Assembly (NCBI GenBank): GCA_964405435.1
Contig: CAYOOD010000002.1
Location: 62,001 to 126,000 of the forward strand
Source of the DNA: DVEG01 sp964405435
GTDB lineage: Bacteria; Cyanobacteriota; Cyanobacteriia; Cyanobacteriales; Oscillatoriaceae
Direction of reading: 5' to 3'
Length of the DNA: 64,000 nt
Part shown: in pieces, positions 34,763 to 43,302 of the stretch
How the letters are laid out: every line of letters starts with the position of its first letter
Numbering within the stretch: the first letter of the stretch is position 1
Translations under genes and position numbers: made by a program
The notes under the pieces: model-generated
Database searches by the model: none
Seen by the model: the letters and a program-made list of their open reading frames with translations, nothing else
What the model was told of the DNA's origin: nothing

Positions 34763-36787
34763 CTACACTCTCAAACTGTAGTCAGCGCGACCCCTAGTTA
34801 AATTTGGGCTGTAGCAAGGATCGTCATCAATTAACTTTTGCCAGCGACTTCTGACGAGAGCTGATTCTTTAGCCAATCGCTCCAACTTTTCTGGCGTATC
34901 TTCATAACCCCGGCTTTTCGATTCGTGGTGATACAGAACGACATGGGGCAGGTAAATATTGCGATATCCCTTGGCCCCTATCTTCAAGCAGAAGTCCACG
35001 TCATTATATGCCAAAGCTAATTCTTCATCAAACCCACCGACACTCTCAAAAACTTCCCGGCGGCACATCAAACAGGCAGCAGTCACCGCTGAAACATTGC
35101 TGATACTGATGACGTGACCGAAATATCCCGGCCATACAGAGGGCAAATACTGGTGGCTGTGAGCCGCGATTCCCCCGAGCCCCAGGACAACGCCGGCGTG
35201 TTGAATGATATTGTCTGGATACAATAGCAGCGCGCCGACTGCGCCGATCGCGGGTCGCTGAGCTTGTTCGACCATCCCCTCAATCCAATCGGGCGTGACG
35301 ACTTCTGTATCGTTGTTCAAAAACAGCAGGTAATCCCCCTGCGCTTTGCTGACGGCGTAGTTGTTAATTTTGGAATAGTTGAAAGCAATGTCAAGCGGGT
35401 AACAGCGAAACCGCTCCGGTTCTTTGGCTGTCCAGTCAGCAATCACTCGGGCTGTCTCTTCTTCCGTACTGCCGTTGTCTATGACAATGACTTCGTAATT
35501 CGGATACTGGCTCTTAGTGAAGATGGATTCCAAACAGGCGTTTAAAATATCCCCTAGGTTGCGAGTAGGAATGATGATACTGACTTTTTTGTACTCCGCA
35601 ATCTCGTAGCGAATCACATAGTGCCCCCAGTAGATAGGCACATCGGTAACAACGCCTTTCTCGCCCCTTCTCTGTAGGGCATCGGTGAGGGCTTTTTTCG
35701 CGGCTTCATAAGCATAGGGCTTGGCTTCTGTGCCGCTAGCAGCAGAAACCGCGTGAATTCGCCAGTGGTAGAGGATTTTAGGAATGTGAAAGATTTTGTC
35801 GGTTTTTTCCGTGAACCTCAGAACAAAATCGTAATCTTGGCTGCCCTCGTAACCGACTCGAAATCCGCCGATTTCTTGAACGATCGCTCGGCGGTAGGTG
35901 CCCAAGTGTCCCGAATACATGCGCGAGAGAAAGGAATCGGGGCACCAGTCGGGTTTGAAGAAGGGAGCCGTGAGATTGTTATCTTCTTCTATCTTGTCTT
36001 CATCGGAATAGATCATGTCGGCTTCGGGATGACGATTGAGCATCAGAGCGACTTCGTAAAGCGCATCTGCTGTTAGCAAGTCGTCGTGGTCGAGTAGAGA
36101 GATAAATTCTCCGGTGGCAATTTCTAGGGCTGAGTTTGAGGCGTGGGAAATATGGCCATTTTCTTCTCTAAAAATGACTTTTATCCGCGAATCTTTGGCT
36201 GCATACTCTTTTAAGATGTCTTTGACGTGAGGAGCGGTTGAAGCGTCATCGGCAATGCACAACTCCCAATAAGGGTAAATTTGATTTCGGACGGACTCGA
36301 TCGCCTCTACGAGATACCGCTCCGGGGTATTGTACGCCGGCATGATGACGCTGATAACTGGCTTGTAAGGCAAAAATTCTACTGTCTCAGCCAATTTTTT
36401 CAAGTCGGCTTCTCTGGGAAAGTTCTGGCTGAGCCACTGGTGATAGATGACGTCCCAAGGTTTCTTTTCCGGCACCGGTTCTGTTATTTCTGGAGCGGGT
36501 TCGATCACCGGGGGTTCCTCGACGGCGGCGATTTCCGGAACGGGTTCGATAACTGGGGGTTCCTCGACGGCGGCGATTTCCGGAACGGGTTCGATAACTG
36601 GGGGTTCCTCGACGGCGACGATTTCCGCAGCAGGCGCGATCGCGGGCGGCGTATTGTCGAGCTTCAGGTAGAGTTTTCTAAACGTTTTGGCCAGTGCCTG
36701 CCGCGAACCGCTATCTTTCCAAGTAATAAACAGCTTTTTTATCAGTGAGAGGGCTTTTTTAGACCGGGGGATGGCGTTTTTAAACAT
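34763..36787 (-). CDS. Double GT2 glycosyltransferase with Pro/Glu repeat linker
   Basis: 674 residues, paralogous to the protein at 30686-32566 across both GT2 domains (SVIMPAYNTPERYLVEAIESV, LLDHDDLLTADALYEVAL; SIIIPTRNLGDILNAC, FLNNDTEVVTPDWIEGMV, YNDVDFCLKIGAKGY). It differs by a spacer at about residues 55-109 containing three 15-residue repeats of EIAAVEEPPVIEPVP type between the basic N-terminus and the first GT domain. The start is ATG at 36787; the upstream in-frame GTG at 36790 adds one residue. Likely adds two sugars to the same polymer as its paralog. Confidence 0.87.
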   Translation of the reverse strand: MFKNAIPRSKKALSLIKKLFITWKDSGSRQALAKTFRKLYLKLDNTPPAIAPAAEIVAVEEPPVIEPVPEIAAVEEPPVIEPVPEIAAVEEPPVIEPAPEITEPVPEKKPWDVIYHQWLSQNFPREADLKKLAETVEFLPYKPVISVIMPAYNTPERYLVEAIESVRNQIYPYWELCIADDASTAPHVKDILKEYAAKDSRIKVIFREENGHISHASNSALEIATGEFISLLDHDDLLTADALYEVALMLNRHPEADMIYSDEDKIEEDNNLTAPFFKPDWCPDSFLSRMYSGHLGTYRRAIVQEIGGFRVGYEGSQDYDFVLRFTEKTDKIFHIPKILYHWRIHAVSAASGTEAKPYAYEAAKKALTDALQRRGEKGVVTDVPIYWGHYVIRYEIAEYKKVSIIIPTRNLGDILNACLESIFTKSQYPNYEVIVIDNGSTEEETARVIADWTAKEPERFRCYPLDIAFNYSKINNYAVSKAQGDYLLFLNNDTEVVTPDWIEGMVEQAQRPAIGAVGALLLYPDNIIQHAGVVLGLGGIAAHSHQYLPSVWPGYFGHVISISNVSAVTAACLMCRREVFESVGGFDEELALAYNDVDFCLKIGAKGYRNIYLPHVVLYHHESKSRGYEDTPEKLERLAKESALVRSRWQKLIDDDPCYSPNLTRGRADYSLRV
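36491..36625. repeat. Three 45-bp in-frame tandem repeats
   Basis: Three near-identical 45-bp units encode EI(V/A)AVEEPPVIEP(V/A)P in the linker of the double GT2 enzyme. The near-identical DNA suggests recent slippage expansion, so the copy number may vary between strains. The encoded Pro/Glu-rich segment is probably an extended, acidic spacer. Confidence 0.85.
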
Positions 36788-36877
36788 CACTCTTTAAACC
36801 TATAAGCTTCGTAATATAGAAATTCTCGCTTTGCTTGGCTTGCCGGGGCAGCCGCAAGGGTGCCCCGTATTCGTTGC

Positions 36878-38185
36878 TCAGGCGTCAGATCCCAAGCCGA
36901 TCGCCTTTTTCAGCTTAAACCACCGCGCGCGCAACTTCCAGAATTTACTGGTTTGCATCGCCACCAGCGTGGCGCGGGTCTGCTCCAGTTCAGCCCGCGT
37001 TTGTTGCAGTTGCGATCGCTCGTGGGCCAGTTCTGCCTGCATTTGGGCCTCAGCTTGCGCTAGGTGGGCCTGAGTTTCTTGCAACTGAGCCTGAACCCGT
37101 GCCAGCTCCGCCGCCTTTTGCTGCAGGTGAGCGTGGGTTTGCTGCTGGAGGGCTTGCTGGCTGGTCAGTTCCGCGCGGAGGGTTTGCAGGTGAGTTTGGG
37201 TTTCCTGTAGCTGGGCTTCAGTTTGCTGCAATTGGGCTTGCGATCGCTCCGCGTCTGCTTGCAGTTGCGTCTGAGTTTCCTGCATCTGAGAGCGCAGGTT
37301 CGCCAATTCCGCGTTTAATTCCCCCTCACTTAGAATCTGGCGCGATCGCGCTTCCTCCAATTCTGCCCGAGTTTGCTGCAACTGCACCTGCAGGCTTTCC
37401 GCGTGCGCTCTCTCCGTTAAATACACGCATTCTCTTTCCGCCCAAATATTGGCAAAATTCGTGCTGTAAATCCCGATATGTTTCGTACAGATATACCGCA
37501 GCAATTGCTGCCGATTTGCTGGAATATTACAAGCGCTCACCATCGAATTCGCTCGGATTCGATAGTCAAACAATACTTCAGGAATGTGATAAAATTTCCA
37601 GCCCTTCTCTGCCGCTCCCAGCCAGAAATCCCAATCTTCATATCCCAATTTATCCGGGATTTTCGGGTCGTAACCCCCGCACGCTTTCCAGACGACCTTG
37701 CGAAAAACTGCACAAGCATCGATATAGTTTCCCAAAAGTATCAGATTAATATGAAAATCTGGAACAGCGTGAATTCCTGTTTTGTCTCCAAAAAATTCGG
37801 CATTGCCATAAACGACCCCAACTTCTGGGTGTTTGTCGAGAATATCGACCGCCTTAGTTATATAAGCGCCTCTGATTTTATTGTCTGCATCCAAAGGCAA
37901 GATATACGGGCCTTTAGCCGCTTTTATCCCCCTATTCCGCGCCTGGGCCAATCCCTGATTATTCTGGTCAATTACCTGATAGCCATTTTCTTTCAAATAG
38001 CTTAAGACCTTTAAAGTTGAAGCATCTGTAGAGCCATCATTGACAATAATGACTTCATAGATGTCGTCCTGACAGTCTCGCACGCTCGAAACTGCATCGA
38101 GGATAAATTCTCCTTGGTTGTAGCAGGGAATCACAACTGATAAGGCAATCTCATCGCTCCTGAGATTTTTTTCTCCCTTTAGCAT
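36878..38185 (-). CDS. GT2 glycosyltransferase with long coiled coil and SKFWK tail
   Basis: 435 residues. A GT2 domain at residues ~10-225 shows SVVIPCYNQGEFILDAVSSV, VNDGSTDAST, YILPLDADNKIRG and a YEDWDFWLGAAEKGW acceptor motif. From ~255 to ~405 runs a long Gln/Glu/Ala-rich coiled coil (LQQTRAELEEARS, LQETQTHLQ and similar). The C-terminal tail is TSKFWKLRARWFKLKKAIGL. A near-perfect ribosome binding site (AAGGAGGTGG) lies 7 nt upstream of the ATG at 38185. The coiled coil plus basic tail may hold the enzyme at the membrane or in a complex with the other tailed enzymes. Confidence 0.88.
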   Translation of the reverse strand: MLKGEKNLRSDEIALSVVIPCYNQGEFILDAVSSVRDCQDDIYEVIIVNDGSTDASTLKVLSYLKENGYQVIDQNNQGLAQARNRGIKAAKGPYILPLDADNKIRGAYITKAVDILDKHPEVGVVYGNAEFFGDKTGIHAVPDFHINLILLGNYIDACAVFRKVVWKACGGYDPKIPDKLGYEDWDFWLGAAEKGWKFYHIPEVLFDYRIRANSMVSACNIPANRQQLLRYICTKHIGIYSTNFANIWAERECVYLTERAHAESLQVQLQQTRAELEEARSRQILSEGELNAELANLRSQMQETQTQLQADAERSQAQLQQTEAQLQETQTHLQTLRAELTSQQALQQQTHAHLQQKAAELARVQAQLQETQAHLAQAEAQMQAELAHERSQLQQTRAELEQTRATLVAMQTSKFWKLRARWFKLKKAIGLGSDA

Positions 38186-38216
38186 TTTTCTTCCACCTCC
38201 TTTGGCCGGGTAATGA

Positions 38217-39245
38217 CTATTTTAGTGCCATTAAGTTTTTCAGCTTGGAAAGCTTCTGCTTGACTTTCCAAAATTTAGACAACTTGATGGTTGCCAGTTC
38301 CTGCTGCAACCGATCGATCTCTGCCTGCAGCTCGATTCGCTGTTGGTGATTTTGGCTGAGGAGATATTGAATCTGGATTTGACCTTCAATGACTTGACGG
38401 TGCAGCGACAGCGGCCAGATTTCTCTGTAGGGCGTCTCCTCGCTTGCTGCAACCGGGCTGTCGGAAAAATTGCTCGGCATGTCGGCAACCCGATCTAATT
38501 CTGCGAGGAGGGAAAAATACTGAGGCGATAACTGCCGCAAAAGCTGAACCACGGGATGCTGCCGATCGAGACTCTTAAAAAGGCCCTCCTCGTAAATTTG
38601 GCTAAATTCTGCTGACTGGTCGGCGACTTCCAGCCCGAGTTTGTTCTCGATTAGCTCGATCGCCCGTTTGGGTGACTCTAGAAAAGTATTGACATTGAGA
38701 AGAATGCAGCGCTCCGGATATTGGGCGTAGAAATCCAATAGGTGACGGTTGTAAAATGCCCAGATTCGCAGCGGATAATCGGGATGCTCTGCAAACACGG
38801 GAGCGTTGAGGCGCAAGATAGAATCGGCGACTTCCCAAGGCAAGCGATAGACCAACAAATAGCGGGCGTCGGGGAGCAATTCTGCCCAGAAGTCAAGCAT
38901 GAGAGAAGTGCGCGGATCTTTCCACCCCCAGAGGCTTGAGGCGCGATCGCGCGCTGCGATTAATTCGCGCGCGGCTCCAACGTGATTTTGAAATTTGCCC
39001 CGATCTAACCACTCGCTTTCCGTCCAGCCCCAATCTGGCCATCCTGCCTCGCCCGCACGACAGCTTTCTTGCAGAACGGAGCGCTGAAATTCGAGGAAAT
39101 CAAGGTCTTCAAAATATCCCTTGACGTTAAAAACGTCCGCGCGAAACATGCGATCGCCGATATTGACTCCAATCGCTTTCACGAATGAAGCCGTTAGGGA
39201 CGTACCCGACCGATGCATTCCAGTGACTATCAGCGCAGGGGGCAT
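38217..39245 (-). CDS. Sulfotransferase-family protein with SKFWK tail
   Basis: 342 residues. The 5'-phosphosulfate loop is IVTGMHRSGTSLTASFV (residues 6-22). LWGWKDPRTSLMLDFWAELL and YLLVYRLPWEVADSIL supply the 3'-phosphate-binding region. After about residue 285 a short coiled coil (QQRIELQAEIDRLQQELATI) leads into the tail KLSKFWKVKQKLSKLKNLMAL, a diverged form of the SKFWK tail. It lies 31 bp downstream of the methyltransferase at 39275. It probably sulfates a sugar of the exported polymer. Confidence 0.85.
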   Translation of the reverse strand: MPPALIVTGMHRSGTSLTASFVKAIGVNIGDRMFRADVFNVKGYFEDLDFLEFQRSVLQESCRAGEAGWPDWGWTESEWLDRGKFQNHVGAARELIAARDRASSLWGWKDPRTSLMLDFWAELLPDARYLLVYRLPWEVADSILRLNAPVFAEHPDYPLRIWAFYNRHLLDFYAQYPERCILLNVNTFLESPKRAIELIENKLGLEVADQSAEFSQIYEEGLFKSLDRQHPVVQLLRQLSPQYFSLLAELDRVADMPSNFSDSPVAASEETPYREIWPLSLHRQVIEGQIQIQYLLSQNHQQRIELQAEIDRLQQELATIKLSKFWKVKQKLSKLKNLMALK

Positions 39246-39274
39246 TTTTTTATCCTATCGAGAATCAGTTAGGT

Positions 39275-40120
39275 TTACAGGTGTTCGCGGTTTTCTAGCG
39301 AGTCATCTGCGGGCCATTCATTGAGTTGCGGGGACGATCGCAGGGAAACCTTCTGTCCTTTGACGGCCATAAAAGTCGTTCGGTCTGTTTGCTGTCTGAT
39401 TCTCATTACTTCATATTTTCTCACGACTGGGGCGTGACACTCGTACACGGAAGTAAAGCCGCACTGGGACAGCATATTATACAGGGACGATCGCGTCAGC
39501 CAAAAGCTGTTTTCATTATCCAAAGATGACCAAACTGTATTCGGAACCTCCTGATAGTTGCTCCCCCAATACTTTTGGTTTTTGTAAGTGTAACATATTT
39601 CCGGTTGTTTGCTGACGTGGGTGTCTATAATGGCTATTTTTTGGCAAACATTGCCGATTTGTTCTAGAAAGTGAAGCACGTCTGGCACATCTAAATGATA
39701 CAGAATGCCCAAACACAAAACAATATCGAAACGACCGTATTTTTCTTCGCTGAGATTGCGAACGTCATCTTGCACGAACTCGATATTATCCAGCGAAAGC
39801 GCTTCCTTTGCCAATCGCGCCTTTTCTAAGTTGGCGTGCCGCCCTTCGAGCCCGACGACTTGCGCTCCTTGGAGTGCCAGCTCTATTCCATACAGTCCTT
39901 CCAAACACGCCAAATCCAACACGCGCAGGTTTTCAAACGATGGCCCCGAAATGTCGGCGATCATTTGCACGATCCGCTTTAACTTGACTTCAGCGCCCGT
40001 CACCGCTTCTTTATCGATGGTATACAGGTCGCCTGCTAGCTGAATGTTGTGATTTGTCCAGTGCCCGTATTGACTGACGATTTCTGCTTTTTTCTGCTGG
40101 ATGAAGTCGATTTTATTCAT
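39275..40120 (-). CDS. Class I SAM methyltransferase
   Basis: 281 residues. The methyltransferase core spans about residues 60-190: LRVLDLACLEGLYGIELALQG, VVGLEGRHANLEKARLA, NIEFVQDDVRNL, FDIVLCLGILYHLDVPDVL. The C-terminal part (WLTRSSLYNMLSQCGFTSVYE) resembles the DUF1698/CmoB-like group but is not CmoB itself. A good GGAGAG site precedes the ATG at 40120. It lies 31 bp downstream of the wzt-like gene, so it belongs to the export operon and probably methylates sugar. Confidence 0.85.
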   Translation of the reverse strand: MNKIDFIQQKKAEIVSQYGHWTNHNIQLAGDLYTIDKEAVTGAEVKLKRIVQMIADISGPSFENLRVLDLACLEGLYGIELALQGAQVVGLEGRHANLEKARLAKEALSLDNIEFVQDDVRNLSEEKYGRFDIVLCLGILYHLDVPDVLHFLEQIGNVCQKIAIIDTHVSKQPEICYTYKNQKYWGSNYQEVPNTVWSSLDNENSFWLTRSSLYNMLSQCGFTSVYECHAPVVRKYEVMRIRQQTDRTTFMAVKGQKVSLRSSPQLNEWPADDSLENREHL

Positions 40121-40150
40121 GCAATTCTCTCCAAAAATTATTCCCGATAA

Positions 40151-41554
40151 TTAAATGATTTCTACGATTGGCTCTTGCTCGTCCTCCTTCTGTACAGACA
40201 AGCTGGGCTCGATTAACAAGTCAACAATTCCGCTGGCGTGAGATTGGAGCTGAGGCTGCACTCTAAACATGGCCACGTCAACACAGCGAGCTAAGTAGGT
40301 AAACTGGTCGTCTACAATTCCCGAAACGCCTGCATTGAGAAAATATACGCCCGGGTTGAGCAGGCATTGGAATTTAAATTTTACCACCAAGGTTGTCTCT
40401 GCCTCGACGCGATCGATTTGCTGAGTCGCAGCAGTAAAGGAAGCACCCCCCAACTCAAAACCGCTCAAAGTTTTTATGAGCATCCCAAAGCGAACTTTAG
40501 AAGCTTGTTTGAAAAAGGAAACCGTGTAAGTGTAAATGTAATGGTTGCGCCCCACCAGATGATTGACGATTTTGCCGTCTAGGGTGGCGATGTGGGGGTT
40601 GAGAATCCGAGCGCCCCGAGGCACATAAGAAATGGTATTGGCGGGAACCATTTCGGGATCGTAAAATTCATCGAGCCCTTTGTCCTCAACCGCCGCCTGA
40701 CGCGAGACAAGCGAGATGTGAGCTTTTGCGGAGGTGCTAGCATTTCCCTGGAGAGAATCTTTCCCCTCTTGCCCGACATGAAAAGCGCGGATTTCTTCGC
40801 GGATTGCCTGCTCTTTCTCAGCCGGGGCATAGATTAACTTGTGATATTTATCTAACACAAACTTTGGCTTGCTAGAAACGAGCAATTCGCCGCGATCGAG
40901 TAAAATTGCAGCGTTGCAGAGTTCCAGCACGGAGGCGGCTGCGTGGGAAACAAATAAGACGGTTCCGCCTCGATCTTGTAGGGTTTGGAGGCGGACGAAA
41001 CACTTGCGCTGAAAGGCAGCATCGCCCACAGCCAGGGCTTCATCGACGACGAGAATGTCCGGCTCGACGCTAGTCGCCACGGCAAATGCCAGCCTCACGA
41101 ACATGCCGCTAGAATAGGTTTTGACGGGCTGGTCGATAAAATCGCCGATATCTGCAAAGGCTGCAATTTCATCGAATCGTTCTTCTATTTCTTGCTGGGA
41201 CAAGCCCAATAATTGGCCGTTAAAAAAGACGTTCTGCCGCCCGGTAAATTCGGGATTGAATCCGCTGCCGAGTTCTAAGAGTGCTGAAATTCGCCCGCTG
41301 ACTTGTACTTGTCCGGTGGTGGGAGCGAGGGTTCCCACAATAATTTGCAGGAGCGTACTTTTTCCAGAGCCATTGCGTCCGACAATCCCGAGGGTTTGTC
41401 CTTTTGGAATTTCGAGGTTGATATCTCGCAGTGCCCAAAATTCATCGGCTCGGCTTTTTCCGGGGAGTACGATTTCTTTTAATCGGTCTGCTGGGTGTCT
41501 GTAGCGCTTGTAGCACTTGGAGACGTTTTTGAGCGAAATTGCTATCTCGTCCAT
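40151..41554 (-). CDS. Polysaccharide ABC exporter ATPase, Wzt-like
   Basis: 467 residues. The N-terminal nucleotide-binding domain (about 1-240) has Walker A GIVGRNGSGKSTLLQIIVG, signature YSSGMFVRLAFAVA and Walker B ILVVDEALAVGD. It is of the O-antigen/teichoic acid (TagH/Wzt) subfamily. Residues ~300-440 form a beta-sandwich Wzt-C domain, which in O9a-type systems recognises the modified non-reducing end of the polymer. The frame is open to 41626, but ATG at 41554 (MDEIAISLKNVSKCYKRY) is the natural start. It pairs with the permease immediately upstream. Confidence 0.93.
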   Translation of the reverse strand: MDEIAISLKNVSKCYKRYRHPADRLKEIVLPGKSRADEFWALRDINLEIPKGQTLGIVGRNGSGKSTLLQIIVGTLAPTTGQVQVSGRISALLELGSGFNPEFTGRQNVFFNGQLLGLSQQEIEERFDEIAAFADIGDFIDQPVKTYSSGMFVRLAFAVATSVEPDILVVDEALAVGDAAFQRKCFVRLQTLQDRGGTVLFVSHAAASVLELCNAAILLDRGELLVSSKPKFVLDKYHKLIYAPAEKEQAIREEIRAFHVGQEGKDSLQGNASTSAKAHISLVSRQAAVEDKGLDEFYDPEMVPANTISYVPRGARILNPHIATLDGKIVNHLVGRNHYIYTYTVSFFKQASKVRFGMLIKTLSGFELGGASFTAATQQIDRVEAETTLVVKFKFQCLLNPGVYFLNAGVSGIVDDQFTYLARCVDVAMFRVQPQLQSHASGIVDLLIEPSLSVQKEDEQEPIVEII

Positions 41555-41609
41555 TTGGCTGCTGGTGTGGAAACGGCTATCTTGGGGATGAAGCCAGTTA
41601 CTTGAAGGT

Positions 41610-42467
41610 TTAGAGAACGTCGGCAAAAGCCGGACGCAACCGCCGATAAACGGTTAAGCCTGCATAAAACACAATTAAAGATATCACTGAAGCCGTTCCC
41701 CATTCTGCCCAGTGCTGGACTTGTCCGACTAACACGAGATCGCGATAGGTTTCGGCGATCGCTGCCATTGGATTCAACCAAAACACCCATTCCCGCCAGC
41801 TTTCCGGAATCACCTGCGCCGGATAGCAAACCGGTGTCAAATAAAACAAAATATTGAGAATGACCCCCGCTGTTTGGGGAATGTCGCGCAAAAATACCGT
41901 CAGTCCTGCTCCCAGATATCCCAACCCGGCGGTTAATAGCAGTTGCGGCAGCCACACCAAGGGCAGCAACAACAAGGTACTGTGTATGGCGTTCGAGCTG
42001 GCGGCAGTCAGGGCGATTAGCGCCATCAAGCCCAGGGAACTTTCGACGAATGCCGCCAGTACGGGCACGAGGGGCAGCAGGGTGAGGGGAAATACGACTT
42101 TTTTAACTAAGTTGGGTTGTTCGACAACTGATGTGGACGCCTTGAGGCAGCCGCTGCTAAATGCCGTCCAGGGCAATAAGCCGGCAAACAGCCACAGCCC
42201 AAAGGTCAAGTTATTTTCTGGCATTCCCTGAAGGCTGAGCTTGACCTTCAGGACGATCGAGAAGACGTAGGTGTATATCAGCAGTTGCGAGAGTTGCGTG
42301 AGTAATGGCCACAGGTTGCCTAGGACTGAGCCTTTGTACCGCGCTTCTAAGTCTCTCCTGACTAGGCTTCCGAGCAGCTCCAGTTTGAGCCACGACGGGG
42401 ACTTTTTCAGTGGCCCAGCATTAAACAGGCCAGCTTTCCTGACCGCTCCTTTCATCGCTTTGAGCAA
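41610..42467 (-). CDS. Polysaccharide ABC exporter permease, Wzm-like
   Basis: 285 residues of the ABC-2 type. It has the cytosolic start LVRRDLEARYKGSVLGNLWPLL, a coupling-helix motif typical of Wzm/TagG permeases, and six hydrophobic segments. With the Wzt-like ATPase it would flip a completed undecaprenyl- or lipid-linked polysaccharide across the inner membrane. The start is either TTG at 42467 (GAGAGG about 9 nt upstream) or ATG at 42455, four codons in. Confidence 0.92.
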   Translation of the reverse strand: MLKAMKGAVRKAGLFNAGPLKKSPSWLKLELLGSLVRRDLEARYKGSVLGNLWPLLTQLSQLLIYTYVFSIVLKVKLSLQGMPENNLTFGLWLFAGLLPWTAFSSGCLKASTSVVEQPNLVKKVVFPLTLLPLVPVLAAFVESSLGLMALIALTAASSNAIHSTLLLLPLVWLPQLLLTAGLGYLGAGLTVFLRDIPQTAGVILNILFYLTPVCYPAQVIPESWREWVFWLNPMAAIAETYRDLVLVGQVQHWAEWGTASVISLIVFYAGLTVYRRLRPAFADVL

Positions 42468-42621
42468 TTTTCCGTTCCTCTCTCACTACACCACAGCCCT
42501 ACACCCTCAAATTAAGATTCTATGCGCATTTTTAAGTTTTGTTGTACTGGGACTTCGCGAGAAGCCGGGTTTCCTATCCCCATGTTTTGACTTTCAGCCC
42601 AACGACGCGGAGAAACCCGTT

Positions 42622-43155
42622 TCAGTCGATCGCCACCGATTGCGCGGCAGTTGCGATCGCGGCGAGCTGTTCGGCATCGTAGCCCCAGCGCTTCAGAAAC
42701 GACTGATACACTCCTTCCCCACTGCTGACACTTTCCAGCAGTAGCTTCACCTTCGATCGCGCTGCACTCAGCGCCGTCTCTCGAATCAGCCCTGCAGAGC
42801 GCGCGCTCACCCGCTCCGAACTTTTGGCCATTTCTTCGTCGCGGTTGCGCCGGTGCGCCACCGCCATCGCCGCCGACATGGCCAGATTTTTCACCAGCAG
42901 TTCCGAAACGATTTCCGGCGACGACTGCAGGGCTCGTATCAGCGCCGGTGACGGGTTATCTGCTAGCGCTCTCTCATCGGTGAGATAGGTGACGAAAAAC
43001 CCGCGCGCCCCATTTTCGCTGCTCACGAGCCCTCCGATCCGCGCTTCCTCCTCCGACTGTGCCAGCGCGCCCTGCTCTATCTCCGACAGCAACGACTGTG
43101 CCAGAGCGATCGCCTCTTCAAACGTGACTGCTTCTCCCACAGAAAGCTCCGACAT
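42622..43155 (-). CDS. Conserved cyanobacterial protein of unknown function
   Basis: About 177 residues, largely alpha-helical, acidic N-terminal third, no signal peptide or membrane segment. Visible stretches include FEEAIALAQSLLSEIEQG, GARGFFVTYLTDERALAD and ARSKVKLLLESVSSGEGVYQSFLKRWGYD. I do not recognise a named family. ATG at 43155 is preferred over TTG at 43173. It is oriented towards the wzm-like gene but separated by about 150 bp, and is divergent from the tailed methyltransferase at 43303. Confidence 0.7.
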   Translation of the reverse strand: MSELSVGEAVTFEEAIALAQSLLSEIEQGALAQSEEEARIGGLVSSENGARGFFVTYLTDERALADNPSPALIRALQSSPEIVSELLVKNLAMSAAMAVAHRRNRDEEMAKSSERVSARSAGLIRETALSAARSKVKLLLESVSSGEGVYQSFLKRWGYDAEQLAAIATAAQSVAID

Positions 43156-43302
43156 GAGTTTCCCAGCCTCCAACTGATCTCAACTCCAACCAAAACCCCT
43201 TTTCAATTTACCCCCACTCCCAGCCAAAGTAAATACTCAGTCCAGTTGTGGTAAGGTATCTAGAACCGAGTCACGTCACTTAATCCCACACACTCACCTC
43301 GC

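Noticed and set aside
36281..36748. Plus-strand frame with repeated FDNWGFLDGGDFRNG
   Set aside because: The repeats are the antisense reading of the Pro/Glu repeat linker in the double GT2 gene; no independent gene evidence.
39275..40120. Naming this methyltransferase cmoB
   Set aside because: It shares the general fold and a few motifs only; it lies inside the polysaccharide export operon and lacks convincing full-length similarity.
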